Made by a program: the position numbers and the translations under genes
Source: Phycisphaerae bacterium
Lineage (GTDB): Bacteria; Planctomycetota; Phycisphaerae; UBA1845
Direction of reading: 5' to 3'
NCBI GenBank assembly: GCA_029260015.1
Contig: JAJDEB010000036.1
Coordinates: forward strand, 1,154,554 to 1,218,553
DNA length: 64,000 nt
Notes under the pieces: model-generated
The model's input: only the letters and a program-made list of their open reading frames with translations
The model's database searches: none
What the model was told of the DNA's origin: nothing
Shown here: in pieces, positions 27,024 to 35,400 of the stretch
How the letters are laid out: every line of letters starts with the position of its first letter
Numbering within the stretch: position 1 is the stretch's first letter

Positions 27024-28347
27024 TCGGAAAAATTCGCCCAAGTGCTTTCAACCGGGGCGGGTTGACTGGTTCCGCGCGATGGTCATTCTCATTGTGCTGA
27101 GCATGTCAGCCCGCCCCTGTTCAGTGATGGCACATCCGCACAACCCATTTGAAATCGTCAGCCACGAACACCCGGCATTGGGTCTGATCATCACGATCGA
27201 AAGTGGTCGAGTTGTTTATGACGTTTCGCTTTCCAATGGATTCTTAAACACACTCGTCCCGCAAGAGCGCGGGTTTCTAAAATTGCGACTTGAAGAAAAC
27301 ACGTTCGTCTTTTTGGATGCGAACCAGGAAGCGGCTGAGCGTAAGAGCCTTGCCGAATTCTTCTCGTCGTTGCCTCCAATCAAAATCAACGGGGTTGAAT
27401 CCAAGCCGCAATTTGAAGGCTTCAAGTTCGTGCGATCCAGCGAGTCGGCCAACCGGCAAGTCAGCGACGTGCTGCCCCCCGACGCTCGCATATCCGTCTC
27501 GTTTCCCACTAAGGATGAGCCAGAGAAAGTCGAGTTGTTCTGGAACATCTTCGCGGACGCGTATTCCGTCGATGCATTCGGTCAGCCGATCGATGCGAGC
27601 CTAGCAGCCCGCCTGGATACACGAACTCAAAGTCGGATCATTACCTTTACCAAAGACCAACCCGCAATCGAATGGGAATCACCGCAAGCCCCTGCAGACA
27701 TGCGTATCGCCGCGCCGTCGGTTAAACAACCCAATACCAGCCAGGCGATTCCGCTTCTTTCGATCGCCCTATGCATGCTGGGGTTGTTTGGCGGATGGAT
27801 GTGCAGGGGAATAAGAAGACCGAGGTTGGCACAATCGATTGTCGTCTTGGTCGCTGCCGCAGCGGCTTTTCAACTGCGAACCGTCGGTCAAGTAATCTTG
27901 AGCAAACCACAACCACCATCATCTGTGGAACTGGCCCCAGAAACAGCGACCACCGTCTTTGATTCACTATTAAAGAATATTTACCGGGCGTTTGACTTTC
28001 GAAATGAAAGTGATGTCTACGACGTTCTCGCCCAAAGTGTCGATGGGCGTTTGCTGGACTCGGTTTACAAGGAAGTCCAGTCTGGTCTCGTGTCGGCTGA
28101 GCAAAACGGCGCGATCGCGAAAATAAAATCTGTTGAAGTCCTGGAATCCGAATTGGTCAGCAAGGCCAAAACCACTGGCGATTCATTCGAGGTTCGAGGG
28201 AATTGGCGCGTCGAAGGCATGGTTTATCATTGGGGTCATGTTCATGACACGTCGAATATTTTTGAGGCGATTTATACAGTTGCCCCGCGCGATGGATTCT
28301 GGAAAATCATTAAGACCGAACTACTGTCAGCCGAACCTGAAACCTAA
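27007..28347 (+). CDS. Exported membrane protein with His-rich mature N-terminus
   Basis: 446 residues from the ATG at 27007, which overlaps the peptidase stop. A signal segment (about 24-40) could be cleaved after CSVMA, leaving a mature chain that begins HPHNPFEIVSHEHP. A beta-rich extracytoplasmic domain (about 45-230) precedes two helices (LLSIALCMLGLFGGW; SIVVLVAAAAAFQL, about 245-300). A final domain of about 140 residues (IYRAFDFRNESDVYDVLAQS onward) is probably extracytoplasmic. The N-terminus recalls HupE/UreJ-like exported metal proteins, but no family match is certain. Coupled to the ABC genes downstream. Confidence 0.7.
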   Translation: MRKLISRKNSPKCFQPGRVDWFRAMVILIVLSMSARPCSVMAHPHNPFEIVSHEHPALGLIITIESGRVVYDVSLSNGFLNTLVPQERGFLKLRLEENTFVFLDANQEAAERKSLAEFFSSLPPIKINGVESKPQFEGFKFVRSSESANRQVSDVLPPDARISVSFPTKDEPEKVELFWNIFADAYSVDAFGQPIDASLAARLDTRTQSRIITFTKDQPAIEWESPQAPADMRIAAPSVKQPNTSQAIPLLSIALCMLGLFGGWMCRGIRRPRLAQSIVVLVAAAAAFQLRTVGQVILSKPQPPSSVELAPETATTVFDSLLKNIYRAFDFRNESDVYDVLAQSVDGRLLDSVYKEVQSGLVSAEQNGAIAKIKSVEVLESELVSKAKTTGDSFEVRGNWRVEGMVYHWGHVHDTSNIFEAIYTVAPRDGFWKIIKTELLSAEPET

Positions 28348-28386
28348 TCGACGAAAGAGTCATATCCAGCGATTTCAACCGTCACG

Positions 28387-29049
28387 ATGATTCAATTCAC
28401 CAACGTCGAATTCACTTACCCGGATCACACCTTTGGCCTTACGATCCAAAACCTTTCCATCATAGATGGCGAGCGCGTGGCGATCGTTGGTCCGAGCGGA
28501 AGCGGCAAGACAACATTGGTCAAGTTGATGTCCGGCGCTTTGATTCAACAGCGCGGGACGATCATCTCGTGTGATACCAAGCTCACTAATTTGAATGACC
28601 GGGCGCTGCGACAATTCCGATTGAAACGGATCGGATTTGTTTTTCAGGAATTCGCCCTGCTCGACTATTTAAATGTACGCGACAACATCTTGCTTCCTTG
28701 TCGATTGGGGGCGGAGCCCATGTCTCCGGAGGCCCGTGACCGCGCCGAAGCATTGGCTCGCAGTGTCGGTCTTCATCGCCACTTGGATCGGTATCCGCAG
28801 AAGCTTTCGTTCGGTGAGCGCCAACGCGTCGCGATCTGCCGGGCGATCGTTACATCGCCATCGATCGTCCTTGCCGACGAGCCCACAGGTAATCTTGATG
28901 GCACCACAGCCGACGAAGTCATCTCGATTCTTGACGATTGCGTCCAACAGTCCGGTGCAACTCTAATCGTGGTGACCCACAATCTGGAATTGACCAATCG
29001 ATTCGATCGAACGATCGACGTTTCCGAATTCGCAGCGGCGTACACATGA
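28387..29049 (+). CDS. ABC transporter ATP-binding protein
   Basis: 220 residues with all motifs: Walker A GPSGSGKTT (about 37-45), Q-loop VFQEFALLDYL, signature-like LSFGERQRVAICRAI (Ser-Phe-Gly instead of Ser-Gly-Gly), Walker B IVLADEPTGNLD, and switch His VVTHNLE. LolD/MacB class by size and by EPTGNLD. Translationally coupled to its permease by an ATGA overlap, and 39 bases after the His-rich protein gene, so that protein may be its periplasmic partner. Confidence 0.92.
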   Translation: MIQFTNVEFTYPDHTFGLTIQNLSIIDGERVAIVGPSGSGKTTLVKLMSGALIQQRGTIISCDTKLTNLNDRALRQFRLKRIGFVFQEFALLDYLNVRDNILLPCRLGAEPMSPEARDRAEALARSVGLHRHLDRYPQKLSFGERQRVAICRAIVTSPSIVLADEPTGNLDGTTADEVISILDDCVQQSGATLIVVTHNLELTNRFDRTIDVSEFAAAYT

Positions 29050-30182
29050 GTGGCACCTTGTACATGGCCGGGCAGCACCTTCGCTTCTTCAAAGTCCGAA
29101 GCGCGATCCTCGTGTTGGGTTTGACATTGACCATCGCATTGCCCGTCGCGTCGCACCTGATCATTTCCAAGTACGGTGACGCACTGAAATCACGAGCAGA
29201 CTCGACACCATATGTCCTCGGTATGCGCGGCAACCGATTCGACCTCGTTCTCAAGGCACTTTACTTCGGCGACGCGCAGATCGACGCGATCACCATGGAA
29301 GACGTCAATCAGGTTGATCGCTCCGATTGGGCGACGACGATCGCCCTGCATCTGCAACATACCGCCAAAGGTCGCCCCATCGTGGGCGTCTCTGAAACGT
29401 ACTTCGATTTCCGAAAGCTGTCCGCACACCACCCGAACATTCGCATGGAATTGGGGGATGTTGTGGCCGGTGCGGTGGTCGCCGAAGAATTAAACCTGAG
29501 CGTGGGCGACCGCATCCTCTCGGACCGCCAAACACTCTATGACATCACTGGCCAAAACCCGGTCAATCTCAAAATCATCGGCGTACTCAAGCCAACAGGA
29601 ACAGCCGACGATCGGGTATTGTTTGCAACGCTTGAAACCGTATGGCTACTTGACGGTTTAATGCATGGTCATCCCAACGCAAAACATGCTGGCACCGAAG
29701 ACCCCCATCGTCAAGGTATTGCCTATCACGAAGTCACGCCGGAGAACCGCTCATCGTTCCACCTGCACGCTTATCCGGCAGAGATCCCCGTCAGCGCCGC
29801 GATCGTGATCCCAAAAAGCGAAAAAGGGGCAACCATTCTGGAGGCCCGATACGAAAACAAAGAGAGTCTGCAACTTCAGAATTGCGCGCAGGTCGTGGAC
29901 GAAATTCTGAGCATGGTCGTGCAGATCAAGACATTCTTCGACGCGTACTACTTGTTCGTCTTGATCGCGACTCTGCTGTTCGTCGGGTTGATCGTGGCAC
30001 TTTCAACGCAGCTTCGTAAGCCAGAGCTCGACACGATCCGCCATATCGGTGCAAGCCGCTGGTTCACCGTGCGCCTGCAAGCGACCGAACTGCTGATGAT
30101 CGTCGCGATGGCGGGGGTTCTTTCGTTGGCCGTGACGTTCATCGGACTTCAGATCGCCGATCATTTCCTGCTTGTTGGCTAG
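29046..30182 (+). CDS. MacB/FtsX-like ABC permease
   Basis: 378 residues from the ATG at 29046, overlapping the ATPase stop (ATGA). Topology: one helix (about 20-40, SAILVLGLTLTIALPVA), about 250 extracytoplasmic residues, then helices around 300-325 (YLFVLIATLLFVGLIVALST) and 345-370. LDTIRHIGASRWFTVRLQ is the FtsX coupling-helix region. The large external domain suggests lipoprotein or protein handling at the outer face. Last gene of the operon. Confidence 0.88.
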   Translation: MSGTLYMAGQHLRFFKVRSAILVLGLTLTIALPVASHLIISKYGDALKSRADSTPYVLGMRGNRFDLVLKALYFGDAQIDAITMEDVNQVDRSDWATTIALHLQHTAKGRPIVGVSETYFDFRKLSAHHPNIRMELGDVVAGAVVAEELNLSVGDRILSDRQTLYDITGQNPVNLKIIGVLKPTGTADDRVLFATLETVWLLDGLMHGHPNAKHAGTEDPHRQGIAYHEVTPENRSSFHLHAYPAEIPVSAAIVIPKSEKGATILEARYENKESLQLQNCAQVVDEILSMVVQIKTFFDAYYLFVLIATLLFVGLIVALSTQLRKPELDTIRHIGASRWFTVRLQATELLMIVAMAGVLSLAVTFIGLQIADHFLLVG

Positions 30183-30224
30183 ATTCAAGGGAACTTGAGG
30201 TCACCAAAACACAGTTACAAAAAA

Positions 30225-30245
30225 AGCGTAGCCGAAAGCTACGCT
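30225..30245 (-). terminator. Intrinsic terminator, 8-bp stem
   Basis: AGCGTAGC-CGAAA-GCTACGCT on the plus strand; on the minus strand it is followed by seven T residues. It is positioned to end the small lipoprotein transcript (30641 to 30411) and also lies just after the ABC permease, so it may serve both. Confidence 0.75.
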
Positions 30246-30383
30246 CTAATTGCAGATTTCATTGGTCAGAAAATCGATACCAACCGCTATCCGGATTGCT
30301 TCGTCCAGACACGGTCAGCGCACGGCTAGCGTTTCATCGAAATCAAACGAATCGACGCCTGCCCGATGCCGAAATCGCAACAG

Positions 30384-30416
30384 CCAAACCCGATTAAGGA
30401 CCAAACCCGATTAAGG
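30384..30416. repeat. 16-bp tandem duplication across a stop codon
   Basis: CCAAACCCGATTAAGG occurs twice (30384-30399 and 30401-30416), one base apart. The second copy contains the stop codon of the small lipoprotein gene at 30411. Confidence 0.8.
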
Positions 30417-30641
30417 TGTTGTAGTCAGCCCGGTTGAACCGGTACCGTCAACGTTCTGCTGCAATCCGGTGAAGTACGCCGTGATGAAGGTCTGCGTTAG
30501 GGTGCTGGCCGTCGCTTCCAAACCAGTAAGCAACGTGCTGCGAACGGTCGGATCACACGAACCCAACTGCAGAACGCTTCCACCCATGAGAAGAGCAGCC
30601 AGTGCTTTTCCCCGATTACGCATCTTGCCTCGCTTTGCCAT
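30411..30641 (-). CDS. Small exported or lipid-anchored protein (76 residues)
   Basis: A ribosome-binding site (AGGAG, eight bases before the ATG) supports this frame. A basic start (AKRGKMRNRGKA) precedes a hydrophobic segment and G-S-C near residue 29, a lipobox-like end. The mature part is Thr-rich and hydrophobic (LTGLEATASTLTQTFITAYF), possibly one amphipathic helix. No family recognised. An intrinsic terminator lies about 165 bases downstream. Confidence 0.65.
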   Translation of the reverse strand: MAKRGKMRNRGKALAALLMGGSVLQLGSCDPTVRSTLLTGLEATASTLTQTFITAYFTGLQQNVDGTGSTGLTTTP

Positions 30642-30969
30642 TTCATGGACTCCTGCATTTTTTGCGGTTGATGGCGTCTTGAACGCGGCGAAAGCGCGGT
30701 CACCGTCAAGAGGCTAAGTTATGCCGCCCACGAAGGCAAGACAATCACCGAGTTCCTCGCATTCCGCAGATCTCTATTCGTTCTACACATCGGAAGCAAA
30801 TGGGGTGCGGTTTAGAACTTCCGATATGATCGATTATACATCTTAGGCGGGAACCATCTGTCCGATAATGTAACGTCCCGAACACACCCAAACAGGGGCA
30901 GGCCAGATAGGGGTGGGATTCGGTCAACAATCCAAATTCGCGACAGTTGGCCACCACCGATTCTGCCGC
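30642..30969. other. Intergenic region upstream of the small lipoprotein
   Basis: 328 bases without a supported gene. A TATAAT-like box on the minus strand (30833-30838) may belong to the small lipoprotein promoter, about 195 bases from its start, but no -35 is visible. Confidence 0.35.
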
Positions 30970-31737
30970 CTAGCGCTGCGTGTTGGCTGTCGCGAGCATG
31001 TTGGTATGTAGATTGGATTGTGCCAGACTTAAGTTTCGCTTTACGGCTGAAAGCGGGAACCGACGTCCCGGGCATGCGGTCTTGTGCGTCACGCTACCGT
31101 GCCCCGTAACATTGGAAGCTGACAATCCACATTGCTGCGACAGGAACAACACCAATTTGTCGAGGCTGGCCATCTGTGAAGACGACGGCGATGAGCTTTC
31201 AAAATTACCCACCAGACAAATACCGACGCCATGCTCGTTGTAGAAATTGTCACTGGTCTTGCAATGGGCACCGGTTTTCTGCTTCGTCCAGCGTGACCCG
31301 ACTTCGACCTTGCCATCACCGGTGTCGGTGCCATTGCCAATAACGAAGTGATACCCGAGTTCATCCCATTTATTGACGGTTCGATGATGATGGTCAAAGG
31401 CAACCGCCCCGCCTGTCGCCGAAGCGCTGTGATGAATGACGATTTCACTCCAGCGGCTACGCACGCCGCCCGGAGGAATCCAGCCGGCTTCTGCGACCAC
31501 TTGTCTGGGTTGGCCCGATGGGGGCTGAATTCGCGGCTGAACTGGACGATGGACGTAGTGCTGCACGGGAGGAGGCGCTGGCATCGGAGTCACCCGCGTC
31601 TTTCGTGGTGGTTTCGTAGTGAAGATCGGTTTGGAAAAACGATCCATGTTACTTTTCTGATCCGCACAACCCGTCGCCAACACGCAAATCAGTACGGCGC
31701 CCGCCACCAACTTTGATCCAATTCCGACACAGTTCAT
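30970..31737 (-). CDS. N-acetylmuramoyl-L-alanine amidase lipoprotein (Amidase_2/PGRP type)
   Basis: 255 residues from the ATG at 31737 with GAAGGG upstream; the frame runs on to 32055, but that would bury the signal peptide. Lipobox VLATGC near residue 24, a Pro-rich linker (MPAPPPVQHYVHRPVQP), then the amidase domain: zinc His in IVIHHSAS (about 103-104), substrate strand LGYHFVIGNG, VGICLVGNF, and the late ligands in GHGSVTHKTACPG, including the zinc Cys. All ligands are present. It should cleave the amide between MurNAc and the peptide stem in the periplasm. Confidence 0.9.
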   Translation of the reverse strand: MNCVGIGSKLVAGAVLICVLATGCADQKSNMDRFSKPIFTTKPPRKTRVTPMPAPPPVQHYVHRPVQPRIQPPSGQPRQVVAEAGWIPPGGVRSRWSEIVIHHSASATGGAVAFDHHHRTVNKWDELGYHFVIGNGTDTGDGKVEVGSRWTKQKTGAHCKTSDNFYNEHGVGICLVGNFESSSPSSSQMASLDKLVLFLSQQCGLSASNVTGHGSVTHKTACPGRRFPLSAVKRNLSLAQSNLHTNMLATANTQR

Positions 31738-32037
31738 ACCCAAACCCTTCAGTTTACAATCGCCTAACTTGGCCCGTTTACCATCGCCGAAATCTATCGA
31801 ACCAACGCGGTAAAAACTCGCCTTTAGAAGCATATCGGCACGAATGGCAAAATGCGACCATCTGATTTTCAATCCGCAGTCACGCTCTACCAAGCGGGCC
31901 AAACTGCAGTGTTTTGCGTACAGTTGGATGACACTTTTGAACGATAATAAAGCCAGAGAAGGAAACACACACTCGGGTCCCCCAGGTTCCAAAAACGCAG
32001 ATTGCAGAAATGTGAGTCTGACTGAAGGAGGGAGTTG
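31738..32037. other. Divergent intergenic region, amidase / FlgM-like gene
   Basis: 300 bases with promoters for both directions. GAAGGAGGGAG just before 32038 is a very strong ribosome-binding site. No clear -35/-10 pair identified. Confidence 0.4.
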
Positions 32038-32298
32038 ATGTTGATGCCATACCAAGAAGAGCCGGAAAGCGCACAGGTGCGCCCAAACATTGATGAAGAC
32101 GAGCTGGCGTTCTGGAAAGAACGTCTGAACGCCATTCCCGACCTTCGCTGGGCGAAAGTCATGCGCCTACGACGGGCCATCCACACCAACGGCTACGATG
32201 AATCCACGAGCATCGACAAGATGCTCCGCCGCATCGATCAGGATCTGGAGATGTTGTGCTGGAATCCGGAAGTCGGCAGCAATTTAGGAATGGATTAG
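32038..32298 (+). CDS. Small acidic/helical protein, possibly FlgM-like anti-sigma factor
   Basis: 86 residues from the ATG at 32038 with the ribosome-binding site GAAGGAGGGAG; an intrinsic terminator lies 45 bases after the stop, so this is a stand-alone transcription unit. The acidic start is followed by RWAKVMRLRRAIHTNGYDES and IDKMLRRIDQDLEM, which resembles the C-terminal sigma-binding half of FlgM (K-V-x-x-L-R-x-A-I then a G-x-Y turn and a helix). That assignment is a pattern match by eye; no flagellar gene is adjacent. Otherwise a hypothetical protein. Confidence 0.75.
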   Translation: MLMPYQEEPESAQVRPNIDEDELAFWKERLNAIPDLRWAKVMRLRRAIHTNGYDESTSIDKMLRRIDQDLEMLCWNPEVGSNLGMD

Positions 32299-32343
32299 TA
32301 CCCGGTACCGATTCTCAACTTTCAATACCGTATGAAAACGCCA

Positions 32344-32372
32344 AGCACCGTCACTTGTGACGGTGCTTTTTT
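32344..32372 (+). terminator. Intrinsic terminator
   Basis: AGCACCGTCA-CTTG-TGACGGTGCT, a perfect 10-bp stem followed by six T residues. It ends the FlgM-like gene transcript. Confidence 0.9.
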
Positions 32373-32383
32373 AATGCGCGTTC

Positions 32384-32413
32384 AAAGTTGTTACACGAAA
32401 AGTTGTTACACGA
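32384..32413. repeat. Perfect 15-bp tandem duplication
   Basis: AAAGTTGTTACACGA occurs twice head to tail (32384-32398, 32399-32413), between the terminator at 32344-32372 and the stop of the giant coiled-coil gene. Confidence 0.85.
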
Positions 32414-32448
32414 TCAGTCGTGTTCGGGAGTCACGTCAGCCCATCCGA

Positions 32449-35400
32449 TCAACCGACAGCCGACTTGCCTTTTGCGGCTTCGATTAGGCTGCGTACGTCT
32501 TCCGCACTTAGCCGATTACGCTTCTTAGCCGGTTCAGAGGCAGGCTCAGTCGCGGAACCTTGGTTCGGCTGCGTTTTCTGCGGCGTCGCCACCGATCGCT
32601 GATTGGCTCGCCTGACCGAGCTGGCTGGCTCGATCCGCTCCTCCGCATCCATCGCCTCGGGGCCTTCAAACTTGATCGTCTTGGGCTTGGAGGGTGCTGC
32701 CTTGCTCGACACGGAGCCGCGATTGGCGGGCGCTGGCTTCGTTGGCGCTTCCGCCGAAACCGACTGAGTCATCTTGGACTGGGCCATTTTGGCGACGGCT
32801 GCCAGATCATTCGCCCCCACTGGACTAGGAAGGCATTCAGCAATATCCATTGCGTCGGGCAACATCGTCGGAGGATGGGTGTCGTTGATCGTAGGCGTAG
32901 AGCGAATCGCAGCTTCCAGACGTTCGCGTGAATGTTCGGCTTCGGTGACCCATTGCTTCATGGTCTCTGCCGTTTTGTGCGACGCGGTTAGCATTTTGCC
33001 CATCATCTTGATGCGTTCGTTGGCATCGAGGCTGGCTTGCGAGACTCCGCGGAAGATGCGCTTGACCGCCAGGCACAGTTCGTTGAGCTCGTCGGCTTGG
33101 GCGCGGGCGTTCTGGATCGTGCTGATCGGATCGGCAAGCGACTGCTGCAATTCGCTTAGGCGCTGCTCAACATTCTCAGCCAAGCCAGATGAATGCTTGA
33201 CGCTCGCGCTGATCTGGGCGGCGCGTTCATCGTCATCACGAATGGTTTTGACAATAGCGTCAGCCGTCGTGACAAGGTCTTGAATCTCTTCGGCATGGGC
33301 GGCCATGCTGGCTTCAATCTGCTTGCCCGCCGAGTTCGCATCGATCAATTCTTCGTGAAGCGACTGAGCCACAGAAAGCTGCTTGGCCAATTCGGTGGAA
33401 ATCGACTCCACCTGCTCATGCTGCGTTGAGAGCGTCGCGCCATTTTGATCGGCGGCTTCGTTTTGTTCCTGGAGAACCGTGATGCGCGTCGCGGCTTGAT
33501 CGACCAATGAGGAGATATTGTCTTCGCAGGCTTTGGCCTTGCTAGACAAGGCTTCAAGCGAACGGGCGCGGTGGTCGGTCGTGGACGTCAGCGACCAAAC
33601 GTCCTGAATCAGTTGATTGATTTTTTGCTGCTTTTCGTCGGCAATGGCGATCATGTCGTTACCGCTGACAATGGCCTGATCCAGAATGCTGACGGTTTCG
33701 GTGGCGCTGGCGATCTTGTCCTGAATAGCCTTGGCGGCTGCCAATGCTGCACCGTTGACGCGTTTCTCGGCTTGCTCGGATGTCGTGATTGCGGTGTCTT
33801 CAACGGTGACCAGCGCAGCACGAGACTTCTTGTCAATTTCCAGCGAGAGGTTCTTGAGTCCTTCGGTGGACTTGTTCGTTGAATTCTGAATGGCGGTGAT
33901 GGCGATACCGCTCTGCTCCTGAATCTGGCGACCAATCTGATCCTTTTGATTCTGTGCCAATTCAGTCATGCGCACGTCGCAGTTCGCAGCATGAGCATCG
34001 ATGTCCTTGACCAGATCGATCTTCTGCTGCTCAATCATCGCTGTAGCTTCGGTGGCGATCAGACTGACAGTGTCGCGCGTGTCGGTGATTTTGCCCATCG
34101 CGATATCATCGATGGAAACGCCAAACTGTTCGACAATCTCCTGAGTCGCCTGCTTCTTGATGTCGAAGTTTGACTGAATCCGCTGCGCCTGCGTCTGCAT
34201 CGATTCATGAATATCCGTCGCGGAATTGCGCAGCGACTCAGAGATACCAAGCGCTTCATCCTGGAATGCCGCCAACGACTCATCGAGCATGGTTTTGGCA
34301 CGGGCGGCACCGCTATCGACGATGACATTGACCGAATCCTGCATGGTCTTGAGTCTCGACTGGACCGAAGCCAGCGTCTCTGCCGCCAGCGCTTCGATGT
34401 TTAAGATCGACTGCTGCGTCTCAGCCAGTTTTGCTTCACTCTGACTGACGCGATTCATCATCGACGTCGCATGCGCTGAAGCTTCCTCAGCACGCCGTGC
34501 CGCTGACTCTTCTGCGGCGACCAACTGCTCATAACGTCGGATGCTGTCTGCGATGCGCGCTTCGATCTGCTGGCTCGTCGTCTGCAGTGACGCCATCGCG
34601 TCGTCGCGCGACGATCGGACGGTTGTATTGGCCTTGTCGCCGGCGGACTTGACGGCTGTGACCGAGTCGGTCATTTGCTCATCAATGGTAAACGCAGCGC
34701 GATTGATTTTGTCGGTGGCCTCATCCGTCAGTCGGCCAACCTCCTTGATCCCGCCTGCCAATCGCTCTTGAATGCCTTCACCAGCTTGACGGATTTCGTC
34801 GTGGATCGTCTCTGCACGATTGGTGATTTCGTCGTGGAGCGTCTCTGCACGATGGATGATTTTGTCGTGGATCGTCTCCGAACGATTGGTGATTTCATCG
34901 GAAACTGTTTTGGCGTTTTCGATGGCACCTTCAAGTTTGGACTGTTGTGCTTTGGCCCGCTCATCAGCGTCGATAAAATTCTGCGTGGTCGCTGACGTTT
35001 CATCCGCTATTTTGCGGGCTTCGATCGTCGCCTGGCGACACTGTTCGTGAGCGGTGGTTGCGGCGGCTGCGTTGTCGCGATGGGTCGAAAGGTCCTGACG
35101 AATCTGCGCGAACGTCTTGGCCAGCTTGCCTTCCAGGTGTCGGGCGTCGTTCAGCGATGCTTCGACCTGCTCGCCGAGGTTCGAGGTTTCTTTCAGCGAC
35201 CGCTCACTGCGTTTGAGGGTGTGCTCTGCTTCCGACAGGATTCGCCGCGACTCTCCAGAGGCCACGTCCATTTCATCGCGGATGATGACGATTTTTTCGT
35301 CAACTTCGCGCCGTGCGTCACGCAGTGAATCTTCCTGCTCGTGCTTGAATTGATCGATGACATTCGAAAGCTCTTCACGACGACAGGTCAACTCGTCAAG

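Noticed and set aside
31738..32055. N-terminal extension of the amidase frame
   Set aside because: It would place more than 100 residues before the lipoprotein signal; the ATG at 31737 has its own ribosome-binding site.
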